From JBBCJM01 sp037190175 (GTDB lineage: Bacteria > Pseudomonadota > Alphaproteobacteria > Rhodobacterales > Rhodobacteraceae), in contig JBBCJM010000058.1 in the NCBI GenBank assembly GCA_037190175.1, forward strand, positions 1 through 27,373: a stretch of DNA of 27,373 nucleotides. The letters are read 5' to 3'. A program made the translations under genes and the position numbers. Positions 1 through 7,002 of the stretch are shown piece by piece. How positions within the stretch are numbered: position 1 is the stretch's first letter; each line of letters begins with the position of its first letter. The notes beneath the pieces are model-generated. The model worked only from the letters and a program-made list of their open reading frames with translations, searched no databases and was not told where the DNA came from.

Positions 1-20
1 CAAGGGGGCTTGCCCCCTTG
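1..20. terminator. Perfect GC-rich hairpin at the window edge
   Basis: A 9-base stem (CAAGGGGGC / GCCCCCTTG) is separated by only two bases. No T-run follows on either strand. It lies about 110 bases before the UPF0262 start, so it may end transcription of a gene outside the window (in relatives hisD often precedes UPF0262) or be a mobile inverted repeat. Function is inferred from shape only. Confidence 0.35.
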
Positions 21-131
21 CCCGGCCCAACGATCGGAGCCGCCAGGCGACGGGCGGCGGGAGCGCCCCCGGCCCCCTTGCGCGCGCGCCCCCTTCATGC
101 ATCACTCCGCTGCCACGCACGGGACCGCCGC

Positions 132-611
132 ATGACCGACCGCCTCTGCCATATCGAGATCGACGAGCGCGGCCTGGCCCGCCCGACGCCGGAGATCGAG
201 CAGGAGCGGCGGGTGGCGATCTTCGACCTGCTGGAGGACAACCGCTTCGGCCTGCCCGCGCGCGAGGGCCGCGCCGTCCCGGCCGGCCCCTACCGGCTGG
301 GGCTGGCGATCCGCGAGGGGCGGCTGGTCTTCGACATTACCACCGAGGCGGCCGAGAAGGTGACCGAGTTCCACCTCTCGCTCGGCCCCTTCCGGCAGGT
401 GGTCAAGGACTACTTCCAGATCTGCGAAAGCTACTTCGACGCGGTGAAGCGCCTGCCCCCCAGCCAGATCGAGGCCATCGACATGGCCCGCCGCGGCATC
501 CACAACGAAGGCGCGCGGGTGTTGCAGGAACGGCTGGAGGGCAAGGCCGAGGTCGACCGCGACACGGCGCGCAGGCTCTTCACCCTCGTCTGCGTCCTGC
601 ACTGGGGATGA
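132..611 (+). CDS. UPF0262 family protein
   Basis: A 159-residue protein of uncharacterised family UPF0262, common in alphaproteobacteria. Recognisable stretches are the N-terminal CHIEIDE segment, the central FHLSLGPFRQVVKDYF segment and the basic/acidic helical C-terminus ending LHWG. No signal peptide or membrane segment is visible. The ATG at 132 fits the family N-terminus; an earlier in-frame ATG at 18 would add a low-complexity Arg/Ala-rich extension typical of translated intergenic DNA. Its stop overlaps the start of the phosphatase gene (ATGA), so the two are translationally coupled. In Rhodobacteraceae this gene usually follows hisD and precedes the phosphatase and infA. The molecular function is unknown. 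Confidence 0.88.
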   Translation: MTDRLCHIEIDERGLARPTPEIEQERRVAIFDLLEDNRFGLPAREGRAVPAGPYRLGLAIREGRLVFDITTEAAEKVTEFHLSLGPFRQVVKDYFQICESYFDAVKRLPPSQIEAIDMARRGIHNEGARVLQERLEGKAEVDRDTARRLFTLVCVLHWG

Positions 612-1078
612 GCGGCATGGGCAGCTTCCCGCAATCGGTGCTGTTCTGCTGCGACCACAATGCCGTCCGTTCCCCCATGGCCGAGGGGCTGATGAAGAAG
701 CTCTACGGCCAGCGCGCCTATGTGCAGTCCGCGGGCGTCAGGAACGACATGGAGATCGACGGCTTCACCATCGCGGTCTGCCAGGAGATGGGGATCGAGC
801 TCAGCCGCCACCGCTCGCGGTCCTTCGAGGAGATGCGGGAACTGGGCGACGACCTCAGCCAGTTCGACCTGATCGTGGCCTTGTCGGCCGCCAGCCAGAA
901 ACAGGCGCTGGATCTCACGCGCTATCACCACCTCGACATCGAATACTGGCCGATCCTCGACCCCACCGCGCTGGGCGAGACGCGGGAGGCGAAACTGGCC
1001 GCCTATCGCCAGGCCCGCGACCAGATCCGCGACCGCCTGATCGCCCGCTTCGGCCCGCCGCAGCAGACGGCGGCGTAG
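608..1078 (+). CDS. Low-molecular-weight protein-tyrosine-phosphatase family protein
   Basis: A 156-residue cytosolic protein of the low-molecular-weight phosphotyrosine phosphatase / arsenate reductase fold. The P-loop C-X5-R-S is present as Cys15-DHNAV-Arg21-Ser22 just after the first beta strand (SVLFCC), and the general acid lies in ILDPT (Asp118). These are the catalytic residues of the family, so an active phosphatase is expected; the substrate cannot be told from sequence. The start overlaps the UPF0262 stop by four bases, indicating an operon. Some annotations call such proteins ArsC-like, but no arsenic-resistance genes are nearby. In relatives this gene directly precedes infA; here five other genes intervene. 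Confidence 0.88.
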   Translation: MSGMGSFPQSVLFCCDHNAVRSPMAEGLMKKLYGQRAYVQSAGVRNDMEIDGFTIAVCQEMGIELSRHRSRSFEEMRELGDDLSQFDLIVALSAASQKQALDLTRYHHLDIEYWPILDPTALGETREAKLAAYRQARDQIRDRLIARFGPPQQTAA

Positions 1079-1090
1079 AGGGGCGCCCGA

Positions 1091-1495
1091 TCAGGCCGAG
1101 ACCTGGGCGATCCAGTCCTTCAGGTTGTAGAAGGTGGTGATGCGGGCGATCCTGCCCTCGCGCAGCTCGAAGAACGCCCCGGCGGGCAGGACGTAGGTCT
1201 GGCCCCGCGCCTCCGGCAGGCCGGGGTCGGTCTGCAGATAGGTGCCGTGCACGGTGAACTCCGCCGCGCCGCGGGTGCCGTCGTCGCTGGAGAACAGCAC
1301 CAGGTCGCGCAGCTCCTCGCGGTAGCTGACCCCCATGTGCGAGCAGAATTCGGCGAAGAGCGCCTTGCCGCGGCGGATGCCGCCCTCGTTCACCCGGTGC
1401 TCGATATCCTCGGTCAGTTCCGCCAGCATTCCGGCCGCATCCCCGGCGTTGAAGGTGGCGTAGTAGCGGGCGAGGGTGGGGCGGGCGTCGGGCAT
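1091..1495 (-). CDS. NTF2-like / SnoaL-type nuclear transport factor 2 family protein
   Basis: A protein of about 134 residues with the small alpha+beta-barrel fold of SnoaL/NTF2-like proteins: an N-terminal helix (ARYYATFNAGDAAGML), then beta strands with GIRRGKALFAEF, and a C-terminal strand pair with FFELREGRIARITTFYN, the hallmark ending of ketosteroid-isomerase-like folds. The family covers isomerases, cyclases and ligand-binding proteins, so the substrate is unknown. The start at 1495 is preferred over the ATG six codons upstream because GGAAGG lies about six bases before it. It is convergent with the phosphatase operon (13-base gap) and divergent from the lysE-like gene. Confidence 0.82.
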   Translation of the reverse strand: MPDARPTLARYYATFNAGDAAGMLAELTEDIEHRVNEGGIRRGKALFAEFCSHMGVSYREELRDLVLFSSDDGTRGAAEFTVHGTYLQTDPGLPEARGQTYVLPAGAFFELREGRIARITTFYNLKDWIAQVSA

Positions 1496-1525
1496 CTTTG
1501 CACCTTCCGGCATGGGTGGAGAGCG

Positions 1526-1590
1526 CCGGGGGGCTTCGCGCCCCCCGGACCCCCCGCGGGATATTTAAGGACAGAAGAAGGGGCAAGGGG
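1526..1590. repeat. GC hairpin plus AT-rich tail, Rhodobacterales-type intergenic element
   Basis: A 9-base stem (CCGGGGGGC at 1526-1534, GCCCCCCGG at 1540-1548) with a TTCGC loop is followed by a C-rich stretch and GGATATTTAAGGACAGAAG. From general knowledge this combination recurs between genes in Rhodobacterales, where the hairpin is thought to stop transcription. Here it lies between two divergent genes, so a simple terminator role is not obvious. Recurrence in this genome was not tested. Confidence 0.45.
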
Positions 1591-1649
1591 TGGCTTGCCG
1601 GGACCGGACGGCGCTGACAGGGTGGCGGGCGGCGAATCCGGAGGGTGGG

Positions 1650-2255
1650 ATGGACTGGGCGACGCTGGCGATCTTTGCGGGGGCGCTGGTGCTGAACGCG
1701 GGCTCGCCGGGGCCGAGCGTCGCGGCGCTGGTGGCCCGGGTGCTGACCGCGGGGCCGGCGAGCGTGCTGCCCTTCCTGGCCGCCATGTGGCTGGGCGAGG
1801 CCATGTGGCTGACGGCCGCGGTCTGGGGCCTCAGCGCCCTGGCCGCCGCGGCGCAGGGGCTGTTCGCGGCGCTGAAATGGGCAGGGATCGCCTATCTGCT
1901 GTGGCTGGCCTGGAAGATGTGGCACGCGCCCGTGGGAGAGGGCGCGGCGATGCCGGCCCGCGGCGGCTGGGCGCTCTTCGGCAGCGGCATGGCGCTGACG
2001 CTCGGCAATCCGAAGATCATGGCCTTCTACCTGGCCCTGCTGCCGGCGCTGGTGGATCTCGCCCGCCTGTCCGCCGCCGGCTGGCTGGAACTGGTGGGGG
2101 TGATGCTGGCGGTGCTGGTGGCCGTGGACCTCTCCTGGGTCGCCGCCGCCGGCGCCGCCCGCGGCTTCCTGCGCAGCAGCCGGGCGCGGCGGATCACCAA
2201 CCGGGCCAGCGCCGTGGCCATGGGGGGCGCGGCCGCGGCCATAGCGGCGCGCTGA
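1650..2255 (+). CDS. LysE/RhtB family amino-acid exporter
   Basis: A 201-residue integral membrane protein of the LysE/RhtB translocator family, which exports amino acids and related compounds. The N-terminal hydrophobic helix carries the family motif region NAGSPGPSVAAL, and further hydrophobic segments (VLPFLAAMWLGEAMWL, AGIAYLLWLAW, the helix around LTLGNPKIMAFYLALLP, LVGVMLAVLVAVDLSW) give about five or six membrane spans. GNPKI before the fourth span is typical of the family. The start at 1650 is chosen because GAGGGTGGG lies directly upstream and the family begins with the first hydrophobic helix; an upstream in-frame ATG at 1590 adds unrelated residues. The substrate is not predictable. 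It appears to be a single gene followed by a promoter for the next pair. Confidence 0.85.
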   Translation: MDWATLAIFAGALVLNAGSPGPSVAALVARVLTAGPASVLPFLAAMWLGEAMWLTAAVWGLSALAAAAQGLFAALKWAGIAYLLWLAWKMWHAPVGEGAAMPARGGWALFGSGMALTLGNPKIMAFYLALLPALVDLARLSAAGWLELVGVMLAVLVAVDLSWVAAAGAARGFLRSSRARRITNRASAVAMGGAAAAIAAR

Positions 2256-2258
2256 GCT

Positions 2259-2287
2259 TTGACCCCGCCCGCCGACAGGGGTAGACT
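2259..2287 (+). promoter_or_regulatory. Sigma-70-type promoter before the DksA-like/GNAT pair
   Basis: TTGACC (2259-2264) and TAGACT (2282-2287) are separated by exactly 17 bases. The expected transcription start, near 2294, falls on the ribosome-binding site AGGAGGT just before the ATG at 2306, so the leader would be about 12 bases. Identified by reading, not tested. Confidence 0.55.
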
Positions 2288-2305
2288 GCCGGCAGGAGGT
2301 GGCAC

Positions 2306-2578
2306 ATGGCCGGTGGCTGGGCGCGCGACGGCGCGGTGGAAGAGCAGATCGAGGCCTCGATCGCCGACGAACTGGCGCGGCTGAAGGCGCGCAGCCGGCT
2401 GCCCGCGGGCGAGAGCCGCACGACCTGCGCCGAATGCGACGAGCCGATCCCCGAGGCGCGCCGCGCCGCCCTGCCGGGGGTGAAGCTCTGCATCGACTGC
2501 CAGCAGGCCCGCGACGCCCGGCCGATGGCGCGCGGCGGGATCAACCGCCGCGGCTCCAAGGACAGCCAGCTGAAGTGA
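2306..2578 (+). CDS. DksA/TraR-type C4 zinc-finger protein
   Basis: A 90-residue protein with the C-terminal C4 zinc finger of the DksA/TraR family: CAEC (residues 45-48 region) and CIDC about 20 residues later, flanked by the usual GVKLCIDCQ motif. The N-terminus is a short helix (AVEEQIEASIADELARLKA), much shorter than the coiled coil of full DksA, and it lacks an obvious DxxDxA tip. It therefore resembles the YbiI-like short group, whose role at RNA polymerase is not established. Strong ribosome-binding site GGAGGT. Its stop TGA overlaps the GTG start of the GNAT gene, so the two are coupled. Confidence 0.85.
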   Translation: MAGGWARDGAVEEQIEASIADELARLKARSRLPAGESRTTCAECDEPIPEARRAALPGVKLCIDCQQARDARPMARGGINRRGSKDSQLK

Positions 2579-3156
2579 TCGAGACCCGCATCCTGACCGG
2601 CCCCGCGCTCGACGCCGCGCTGGACGACGTGGCCGGCCTGCGCATCGCGGTGTTCCGCGACTGGCCCTATCTCTACGACGGCGACCTGGACTACGAGCGG
2701 CGGTATCTCGCGACCTATCGCGACAGCCCCGGGGCGGTGCTGGTGGGCGCCTTCGACGGGCCGCGGCTGGTCGGCGCCGCGACCGGCACGCCGATGGAGG
2801 ATCACCCGGACTTCGCCGCCGCCTTCGCCGGGACCGGATACGACCTGCCCGGCATGTTCTACTGCGCCGAGTCGGTGCTGCTGCCCGCGTACCGCGGCCG
2901 GGGCCTTGGCCACCGCTTCTACGACGCGCGCGAGGGTCATGCCCGGGCGCTGGGGCGCACCCATTCCGCCTTCTGCGCCGTGATCCGGCCCGAGGGCCAT
3001 CCCGCAAGGCCCGCCGGCTATCGCCCGCTGGACGGGTTCTGGCGGGGCAGGGGATATGCGCCCCTGCCCGGGGTGGTGGCGCGCTTCCGCTGGCGCGACC
3101 TGGGAGAGGCGGAGCCCACCGGGAAGCCGCTGCAATTCTGGCTGCGCGCGCTCTGA
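2575..3156 (+). CDS. GNAT family N-acetyltransferase
   Basis: A 193-residue protein with the GNAT fold, which transfers an acetyl group from acetyl-CoA to an amine. Motif A, the acetyl-CoA pyrophosphate-binding loop, is visible as YRGRGLGHRFYDAREGHA after the strand ESVLLPA. The N-terminal half has AVLVGAFDGPRLVGAATG, the usual beta-hairpin. The GTG at 2575 is taken as the start because it overlaps the stop of the zinc-finger gene (GTGA) and gives the normal family length. The acceptor substrate cannot be inferred. It is the second gene of a two-gene unit. Confidence 0.84.
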   Translation: MIETRILTGPALDAALDDVAGLRIAVFRDWPYLYDGDLDYERRYLATYRDSPGAVLVGAFDGPRLVGAATGTPMEDHPDFAAAFAGTGYDLPGMFYCAESVLLPAYRGRGLGHRFYDAREGHARALGRTHSAFCAVIRPEGHPARPAGYRPLDGFWRGRGYAPLPGVVARFRWRDLGEAEPTGKPLQFWLRAL

Positions 3157-3179
3157 TCCGCCCCGCACGCAGATTCGCC

Positions 3180-3208
3180 TTGAAATGCGGCGTTGCCGGG
3201 CGCATATG
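3180..3208 (+). promoter_or_regulatory. Candidate promoter for infA-maf-rng-yacG
   Basis: TTGAAA (3180-3185) and CATATG (3203-3208) are 17 bases apart, ahead of infA. The -10 element is a weak match to consensus. This is the only such pair I saw in the 117 bases between the GNAT stop and infA. Confidence 0.4.
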
Positions 3209-3211
3209 CCG

Positions 3212-3228
3212 CCGCAGGCAGCCTGCGG
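3212..3228 (+). promoter_or_regulatory. Hairpin in the infA leader
   Basis: A 7-base stem (CCGCAGG / CCTGCGG) with a CAG loop lies just after the candidate -10 element and about 45 bases before the infA ATG. It would sit at the 5' end of the infA transcript. No T-run follows, so termination is unlikely; stabilisation of the mRNA end or a protein site are possible. Confidence 0.3.
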
Positions 3229-3273
3229 ACCGCCACGGGCCTCGTGCCCCATGCAACCCAACCCGGAGTGACC

Positions 3274-3492
3274 ATGGCCAAGGAAGACATTCTCGAATTC
3301 CCCGGCGTCGTGAAGGAACTCCTGCCCAATGCGACGTTCAAGGTCGAGCTCGAGAATGGCCATGAACTCATCGCCACCATGGCAGGCAAGATGCGCAAGA
3401 ACCGCATCCGCGTGCTGGCCGGCGACAAGGTGCAGGTGGAGATGACGCCCTACGACCTCTCGAAGGGGCGCATCAACTATCGCTTCAAGTAA
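3274..3492 (+). CDS. infA: Translation initiation factor IF-1
   Basis: A 72-residue IF-1, which binds the 30S A site during initiation together with IF-2 and IF-3. The whole protein is an S1-like OB fold and matches the family end to end: start MAKEDILEFPG, central ATFKVELENGHEL and ATMAGKMRKNRIRVLAGDKV, end GRINYRFK. The ATG at 3274 is certain from the conserved N-terminus; an in-frame upstream ATG at 3193 is not used. It heads a tight set with maf starting two bases after the infA stop. It is the most firmly identified gene in the window. Confidence 0.97.
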   Translation: MAKEDILEFPGVVKELLPNATFKVELENGHELIATMAGKMRKNRIRVLAGDKVQVEMTPYDLSKGRINYRFK

Positions 3493-3493
3493 G

Positions 3494-4057
3494 TTGCGCC
3501 TGATCCTGGGATCGGCGAGCCCGAGGCGGCGCGAGCTTCTGGGCCAGTTGGGCATCACCCCCGACGCGATCCTGCCCCCCGACATCGACGAGGATCCGCG
3601 CCGGGGCGAGTTGCCCCGCCCCTATGCCGCGCGGCTGGCGCGGGAGAAGGCGGCGGCGGTGGCGGCCGGCGAGGGCGATGTGGTGCTCTGCGCCGACACC
3701 ACCGTGGCTTTGGGCCGCCGCATCCTCGGCAAGCCGCGGGATGCCGGCGAGGCGGCGGAATTCCTGGTCAGGCTGGGCGGCCGGCGGCATCAGGTGATCA
3801 CCGCTATCGCCGTGCGGCGGGGCGAAAGGCTCTGGGCCCGCGAGAGCGTCTCGGAGGTCAAGGTGAAGCGGCTGTCGGACGCGGAGCTGAACGCCTATCT
3901 CGACAGCGGCGAGTGGCAGGGCAAGGCCGGCGGCTATGCCATCCAGGGCCTGTTCGCCGCCCATGTGCCCTGGATCTCCGGCAGCTACAGCGGGATCATG
4001 GGCCTGCCGCTGGCCGAGACCGCCACCTTGCTGACCGCCGCGGGATACCGGCGATGA
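3494..4057 (+). CDS. maf: Maf family nucleotide pyrophosphatase
   Basis: A 187-residue Maf/YhdE-type protein, a cytosolic nucleoside triphosphate pyrophosphatase thought to remove non-canonical nucleotides. Visible motifs: SASPRRRELL near the N-terminus, LCADTTVALG with the catalytic Asp, GKPRD, and the C-terminal GGYAIQG. The start is TTG at 3494, one base after the infA stop, because it precedes the invariant RLILGSASPRR strand and no ATG is available. Its stop overlaps the start of the RNase gene (ATGA). Which Maf subclass (dTTP/UTP versus m7GTP) it belongs to I cannot settle by reading. Confidence 0.93.
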   Translation: MRLILGSASPRRRELLGQLGITPDAILPPDIDEDPRRGELPRPYAARLAREKAAAVAAGEGDVVLCADTTVALGRRILGKPRDAGEAAEFLVRLGGRRHQVITAIAVRRGERLWARESVSEVKVKRLSDAELNAYLDSGEWQGKAGGYAIQGLFAAHVPWISGSYSGIMGLPLAETATLLTAAGYRR

Positions 4058-5100
4058 AGGGGCGGCTGGTCCTGCTCGACCATATCGACGGGCGCGAGGC
4101 CGCGGCGCTGGTCCTGGATGGGCGGCTGGAGGATGTGCTGATCGACCCGCCGGGCGAGGCGCTGCTGCCCGGCACCATCTGCCGCGCGGTCGCCGACCGG
4201 CCGGTGAAGGGGCTGGGCGGGGTCTTCGTGAAGCTGCCGGGCGGCCTTCAGGGCTTCCTGCGCGAGACCCGCGGCATCGCCCCCGGAAAGCCGCTGCTGG
4301 TGCAGGTCTCGGGCGGTGCCGAGCCGGGCAAGGCGGTGCCCGTGACCACCCGGCTGCTGTTCCGCTCGCGCCATGCCATCGTCACCCCCGGCGCCCCCGG
4401 CCACAACATCTCGCGGCAGATCAAGGACGAGGCGCTGCGGGCGGAGCTGGCGGTGCTGGCCGAGGCGGCGATGCAGGGCGCCGACGAGGCTCTGGGCCTG
4501 ATCCTCCGCTCCGCCGCCGCCCATGCCGGGCCCGGGGAGGTGGCCGAGGACATCGCCCGGACCCGCGCCCTGGCCGAGGCGGTGCTGGCCGACCTGACCG
4601 GCGGGCCGGAACTGCTGGTCGACGCCCCCTCGCCGCACGAGGCCGCATGGCGCGACTGGGCCGACCCGCCGCCCGATGCGGTGGAGGAGGGCGGTTTCGA
4701 CGCCCACGGGGTGCCCGAGATGCTTGACGCCCTGCTGGCCCCGCGGGTGGACCTGCCCGGCGGCGCGCATATGGCCATCGAGCCCACCCGCGCGCTGGTG
4801 GCGGTGGACGTGAACACCGGCCCCGACACCTCGCCCGCCGCGGCGCTGAAGGCTTCGGTGGCCGCCGCCCGCGACCTGCCGCGCCAGTTGCGGCTGCGGG
4901 GGCTGGGCGGGCAGGTGGTGGTGGACTTCGCCGCGGTGGCGCGGAAGGACCGGCAGGTGCTGGACCAGGTGCTGCGCGCGGCCTTCCGGGCCGAGGGAGC
5001 CGAGGCGCATCTCGCGGGTTGGACCGCCATGGGTCTTTACGAACTCACCCGCCGCCGCGACCGGCTGCCCCTGGCCGCATTGCTGGGGGGCGGCCGATGA
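4054..5100 (+). CDS. rng: Ribonuclease E/G family protein, compact form
   Basis: A 348-residue RNase E/G-type endoribonuclease, acting in RNA processing and decay. The catalytic region is clear: IEPTRALVAVDVNTG contains metal-binding Asp252, and GGQVVVDFAAV contains Asp291. An S1-like region lies near the N-terminus (GGVFVKLPGGLQGFLRE). The protein is far shorter than E. coli RNase G (489 residues): it ends soon after the catalytic core and has no Cys-rich Zn-link, so the tetramer contacts known for RNase E would be missing. This short type occurs beside maf and yacG in Rhodobacteraceae, so it is probably a normal lineage variant rather than a truncation. Start and stop overlap its neighbours by four bases each. 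Confidence 0.88.
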   Translation: MKGRLVLLDHIDGREAAALVLDGRLEDVLIDPPGEALLPGTICRAVADRPVKGLGGVFVKLPGGLQGFLRETRGIAPGKPLLVQVSGGAEPGKAVPVTTRLLFRSRHAIVTPGAPGHNISRQIKDEALRAELAVLAEAAMQGADEALGLILRSAAAHAGPGEVAEDIARTRALAEAVLADLTGGPELLVDAPSPHEAAWRDWADPPPDAVEEGGFDAHGVPEMLDALLAPRVDLPGGAHMAIEPTRALVAVDVNTGPDTSPAAALKASVAAARDLPRQLRLRGLGGQVVVDFAAVARKDRQVLDQVLRAAFRAEGAEAHLAGWTAMGLYELTRRRDRLPLAALLGGGR

Positions 5101-5261
5101 AATGCCCGGTCTGCGGCAAGCCCGCGGTGCCCCAATACCGCCCCTTCTGCTCGCGCCGCTGCGCCGACGTGGACCTGGGCCGCTGGCTCACCGGCGGCTA
5201 CCGCCTGCCCGGCCCGCCGGCGGAGGAGGACGACGACCCCCCGCCCCCGGTCGAGCAGTGA
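5097..5261 (+). CDS. yacG: DNA gyrase inhibitor YacG-type zinc protein
   Basis: A 54-residue zinc-ribbon protein matching YacG: CPVC at residues 3-6 and a second pair in FCSRRCADVDLGRWL. In E. coli YacG binds GyrB and inhibits gyrase. Here the four cysteines and the DLGRW motif are conserved, followed by an acidic, proline-rich tail (EEDDDPPPPVEQ). The start overlaps the RNase stop (ATGA), and the gene closes the infA-maf-rng-yacG unit before tRNA-Phe. The same order recurs in alphaproteobacteria. Confidence 0.92.
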   Translation: MKCPVCGKPAVPQYRPFCSRRCADVDLGRWLTGGYRLPGPPAEEDDDPPPPVEQ

Positions 5262-5278
5262 TTTTTCCGCCGACCCTC

Positions 5279-5307
5279 TGGACAGCGCCGCCCGGACCGC
5301 CTAAACC
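5279..5307 (+). promoter_or_regulatory. Candidate promoter for tRNA-Phe
   Basis: TGGACA (5279-5284) and TAAACC (5302-5307) are 17 bases apart, 36 bases before the tRNA. The GC-rich spacer is compatible with a strong stable-RNA promoter. Found by reading only. Confidence 0.4.
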
Positions 5308-5342
5308 CCCGCCACCCGCGCGGCCCTGGCCGCGAACGGCGG

Positions 5343-5418
5343 GCCCAGATAGCTCAGTTGGTAGAGCAGCGGATTGAAAATCCGCGTGTCGCTGGTTCGA
5401 TTCCGGCTCTGGGCACCA
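5343..5418 (+). tRNA. tRNA-Phe (anticodon GAA), CCA encoded
   Basis: All stems fold: acceptor GCCCAGA with TCTGGGC, D stem GCTC/GAGC, anticodon stem GCGGA/TCCGC around loop TTGAAAA giving anticodon GAA, and T stem GCTGG/CCGGC with TTCGATT. The terminal ACCA is encoded. The length of 76 bases is standard. It marks the point where the GC-rich core gives way to the accessory region. Confidence 0.97.
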
Positions 5419-5865
5419 TTGCCATCAAAGTCGATAACTTGCTGCCGTGGCGCTGGAACGGATAGCGGTCAGGTCGGACGCTTACGACCGAACATGATCT
5501 CGATCCGTATCATCGACATCAATGGCGATGCCGCAGAGGCCGTGTTGGCCCCGCCAAGGGATGGGGGTGAATGCAGTCACAACTGCGTGCGACATCTGCG
5601 CTGCCGCCGTCTCCAATGCCGCCTTTGCTGAACTGCGCTCGGCCGGGTGGATACGCTGATCAATTGTACCGCAATCTATCTCCGCTGCCCGACACTGGGT
5701 ATGAAGCGCGCATCGTGCGGTGATACCAAGGCGCTGCGCGAAGGCCGGCTTTGCCACTTTCACGGCGCTAGCATTAGAGAAAGATAATGCAAGATGCCGA
5801 ATTTCTCATTATACAGCCCGAGTTCTCTGAGTTACCATAAGTTGTGGACTAGATTGGTAGAAATC
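5419..5865. other. Gene-poor stretch after tRNA-Phe
   Basis: About 450 bases without a convincing gene. Short open frames exist on both strands (a minus-strand one of 93 codons at 5482-5763; a plus-strand one reading ACDICAAAVSNAAFAELRSA near 5585-5645), but none shows a recognisable domain with a proper start and ribosome-binding site. The second has a protein-like composition and could be a short gene relic. It is the expected place for a left attachment site, but no integrase is present. Confidence 0.5.
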
Positions 5866-6990
5866 ATGCACATTGATCTCTCCCGTGCTCGTCACCACTT
5901 GGAGCGCCTGGTTGCGATTCCGAGCGTGAGCAGGGACGGCACGCTGGAGGCGGCACGATATGTGGCCTCGGTTCTGACAGAGTCGGGCCAGACGGTCGAG
6001 TTCCTCCCTGCCGCTAACGGGAGAGACGCCAATGTGCTCGCCTATTCCGCCGACCAGGGCGGGCTGGTTTTGAGCGGCCATCTCGACGTTGTTCCGGTGT
6101 CGGACCAATCATGGGAGAAGGAGCCATTCAACCTGACCGAGGCGGACGGCGCGCTGTGGGGGCGCGGCGTGACCGACATGAAGTCCTTCGTCGCCTTGAC
6201 CCTGGCCCTCGCGGAGCGTCCGGACCTGCCGCCGCTGACCTGGGCACTGAGCTGGGGGGAGGAGATCGGCTGTCTCGGCGTCCGCGACCTGCTGCCGAGG
6301 CTGGTCGCCCAGAAACCGTGGGGCTGTATCGTCGGGGAGCCCACGGAACTGAAGCCCGTGATCGCTCACCGCGGGCGGGCGTCGTTCAGGATCCACCTGC
6401 GCGGCCTGTCCGCACATTCTTCGCGGGCCGATCTGGGGCGGAACGCAATCCATGCGATGGCCCATCTGGTCCGAGAGATGGACGAGGTACATCTGCGATT
6501 CGCCAGATCCGGCCCGTTCTCGGATGCGTTCGAACCGCCGCACTCGACCGTGCAGGTCAACATGATCAACGGCGGAAGCGCGCCCAACATCGTCGCAGGC
6601 GCGGCGCAGGCGCTGATCGAAGTGCGCATGGTACCCGAGGACGACATCGACGACATCCGGGCCCGGATCGACGACACTCTCGCCGGGCTGGACATAGACA
6701 GCTCCTTCGAAATGGAGACCTATACGCCGGCCTTCACCAGTGCGCCTGACACCCTGCCTGCCACGATCGTCGCCGCTCTGGTGCAGGCCGAGCCGGCTTC
6801 CGCGCCGTTTGCAACCGAGGCCGGGCTGTACCAGGGCGCGGGGATTCCCACAGTGGTGTGCGGCCCTGGCTCGATCCGTCAGGCACATACTGCCGACGAA
6901 TTCATCACCATCGACGCGCTTGCCTCCGGCGGCGTCTTTCTGGGCAGGCTGGTCGAGCGTGTGCAGGCCGGCCGTGCGTTGACCTCCTAG
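5866..6990 (+). CDS. M20 family metallohydrolase, acetylornithine-deacetylase (ArgE)-like
   Basis: A 374-residue cytosolic metallopeptidase-fold amidohydrolase. The di-zinc site is visible: SGHLDVVP (His72, Asp74), GRGVTDMKS (Asp104) and WGEEIG (Glu132/Glu133). The dimerisation domain follows from about residue 170, beginning HRGRASFRIHL. It is closest in pattern to ArgE/DapE-type deacylases, which hydrolyse N-acyl amino acids. The start at 5866 is chosen because the family begins just before HLERLVAIPSVSR; an in-frame ATG 24 codons upstream is also preceded by a purine-rich stretch and cannot be excluded. It lies 148 bases before the peptide ABC importer on the same strand, so it may act on an imported amide. 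A role in arginine synthesis is less likely given this context. Confidence 0.85.
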   Translation: MHIDLSRARHHLERLVAIPSVSRDGTLEAARYVASVLTESGQTVEFLPAANGRDANVLAYSADQGGLVLSGHLDVVPVSDQSWEKEPFNLTEADGALWGRGVTDMKSFVALTLALAERPDLPPLTWALSWGEEIGCLGVRDLLPRLVAQKPWGCIVGEPTELKPVIAHRGRASFRIHLRGLSAHSSRADLGRNAIHAMAHLVREMDEVHLRFARSGPFSDAFEPPHSTVQVNMINGGSAPNIVAGAAQALIEVRMVPEDDIDDIRARIDDTLAGLDIDSSFEMETYTPAFTSAPDTLPATIVAALVQAEPASAPFATEAGLYQGAGIPTVVCGPGSIRQAHTADEFITIDALASGGVFLGRLVERVQAGRALTS

Positions 6991-7002
6991 TGTAACCGTT
7001 GG

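Noticed and set aside
2027..3585. Long minus-strand frames over the DksA-like, GNAT and infA genes
   Set aside because: Arg/Pro-rich shadow frames; plus-strand genes have clear family motifs, ribosome-binding sites and coupled starts.
5482..5763. 93-codon minus-strand frame after tRNA-Phe
   Set aside because: No recognisable family and no clear ribosome-binding site; not strong enough to call a gene.
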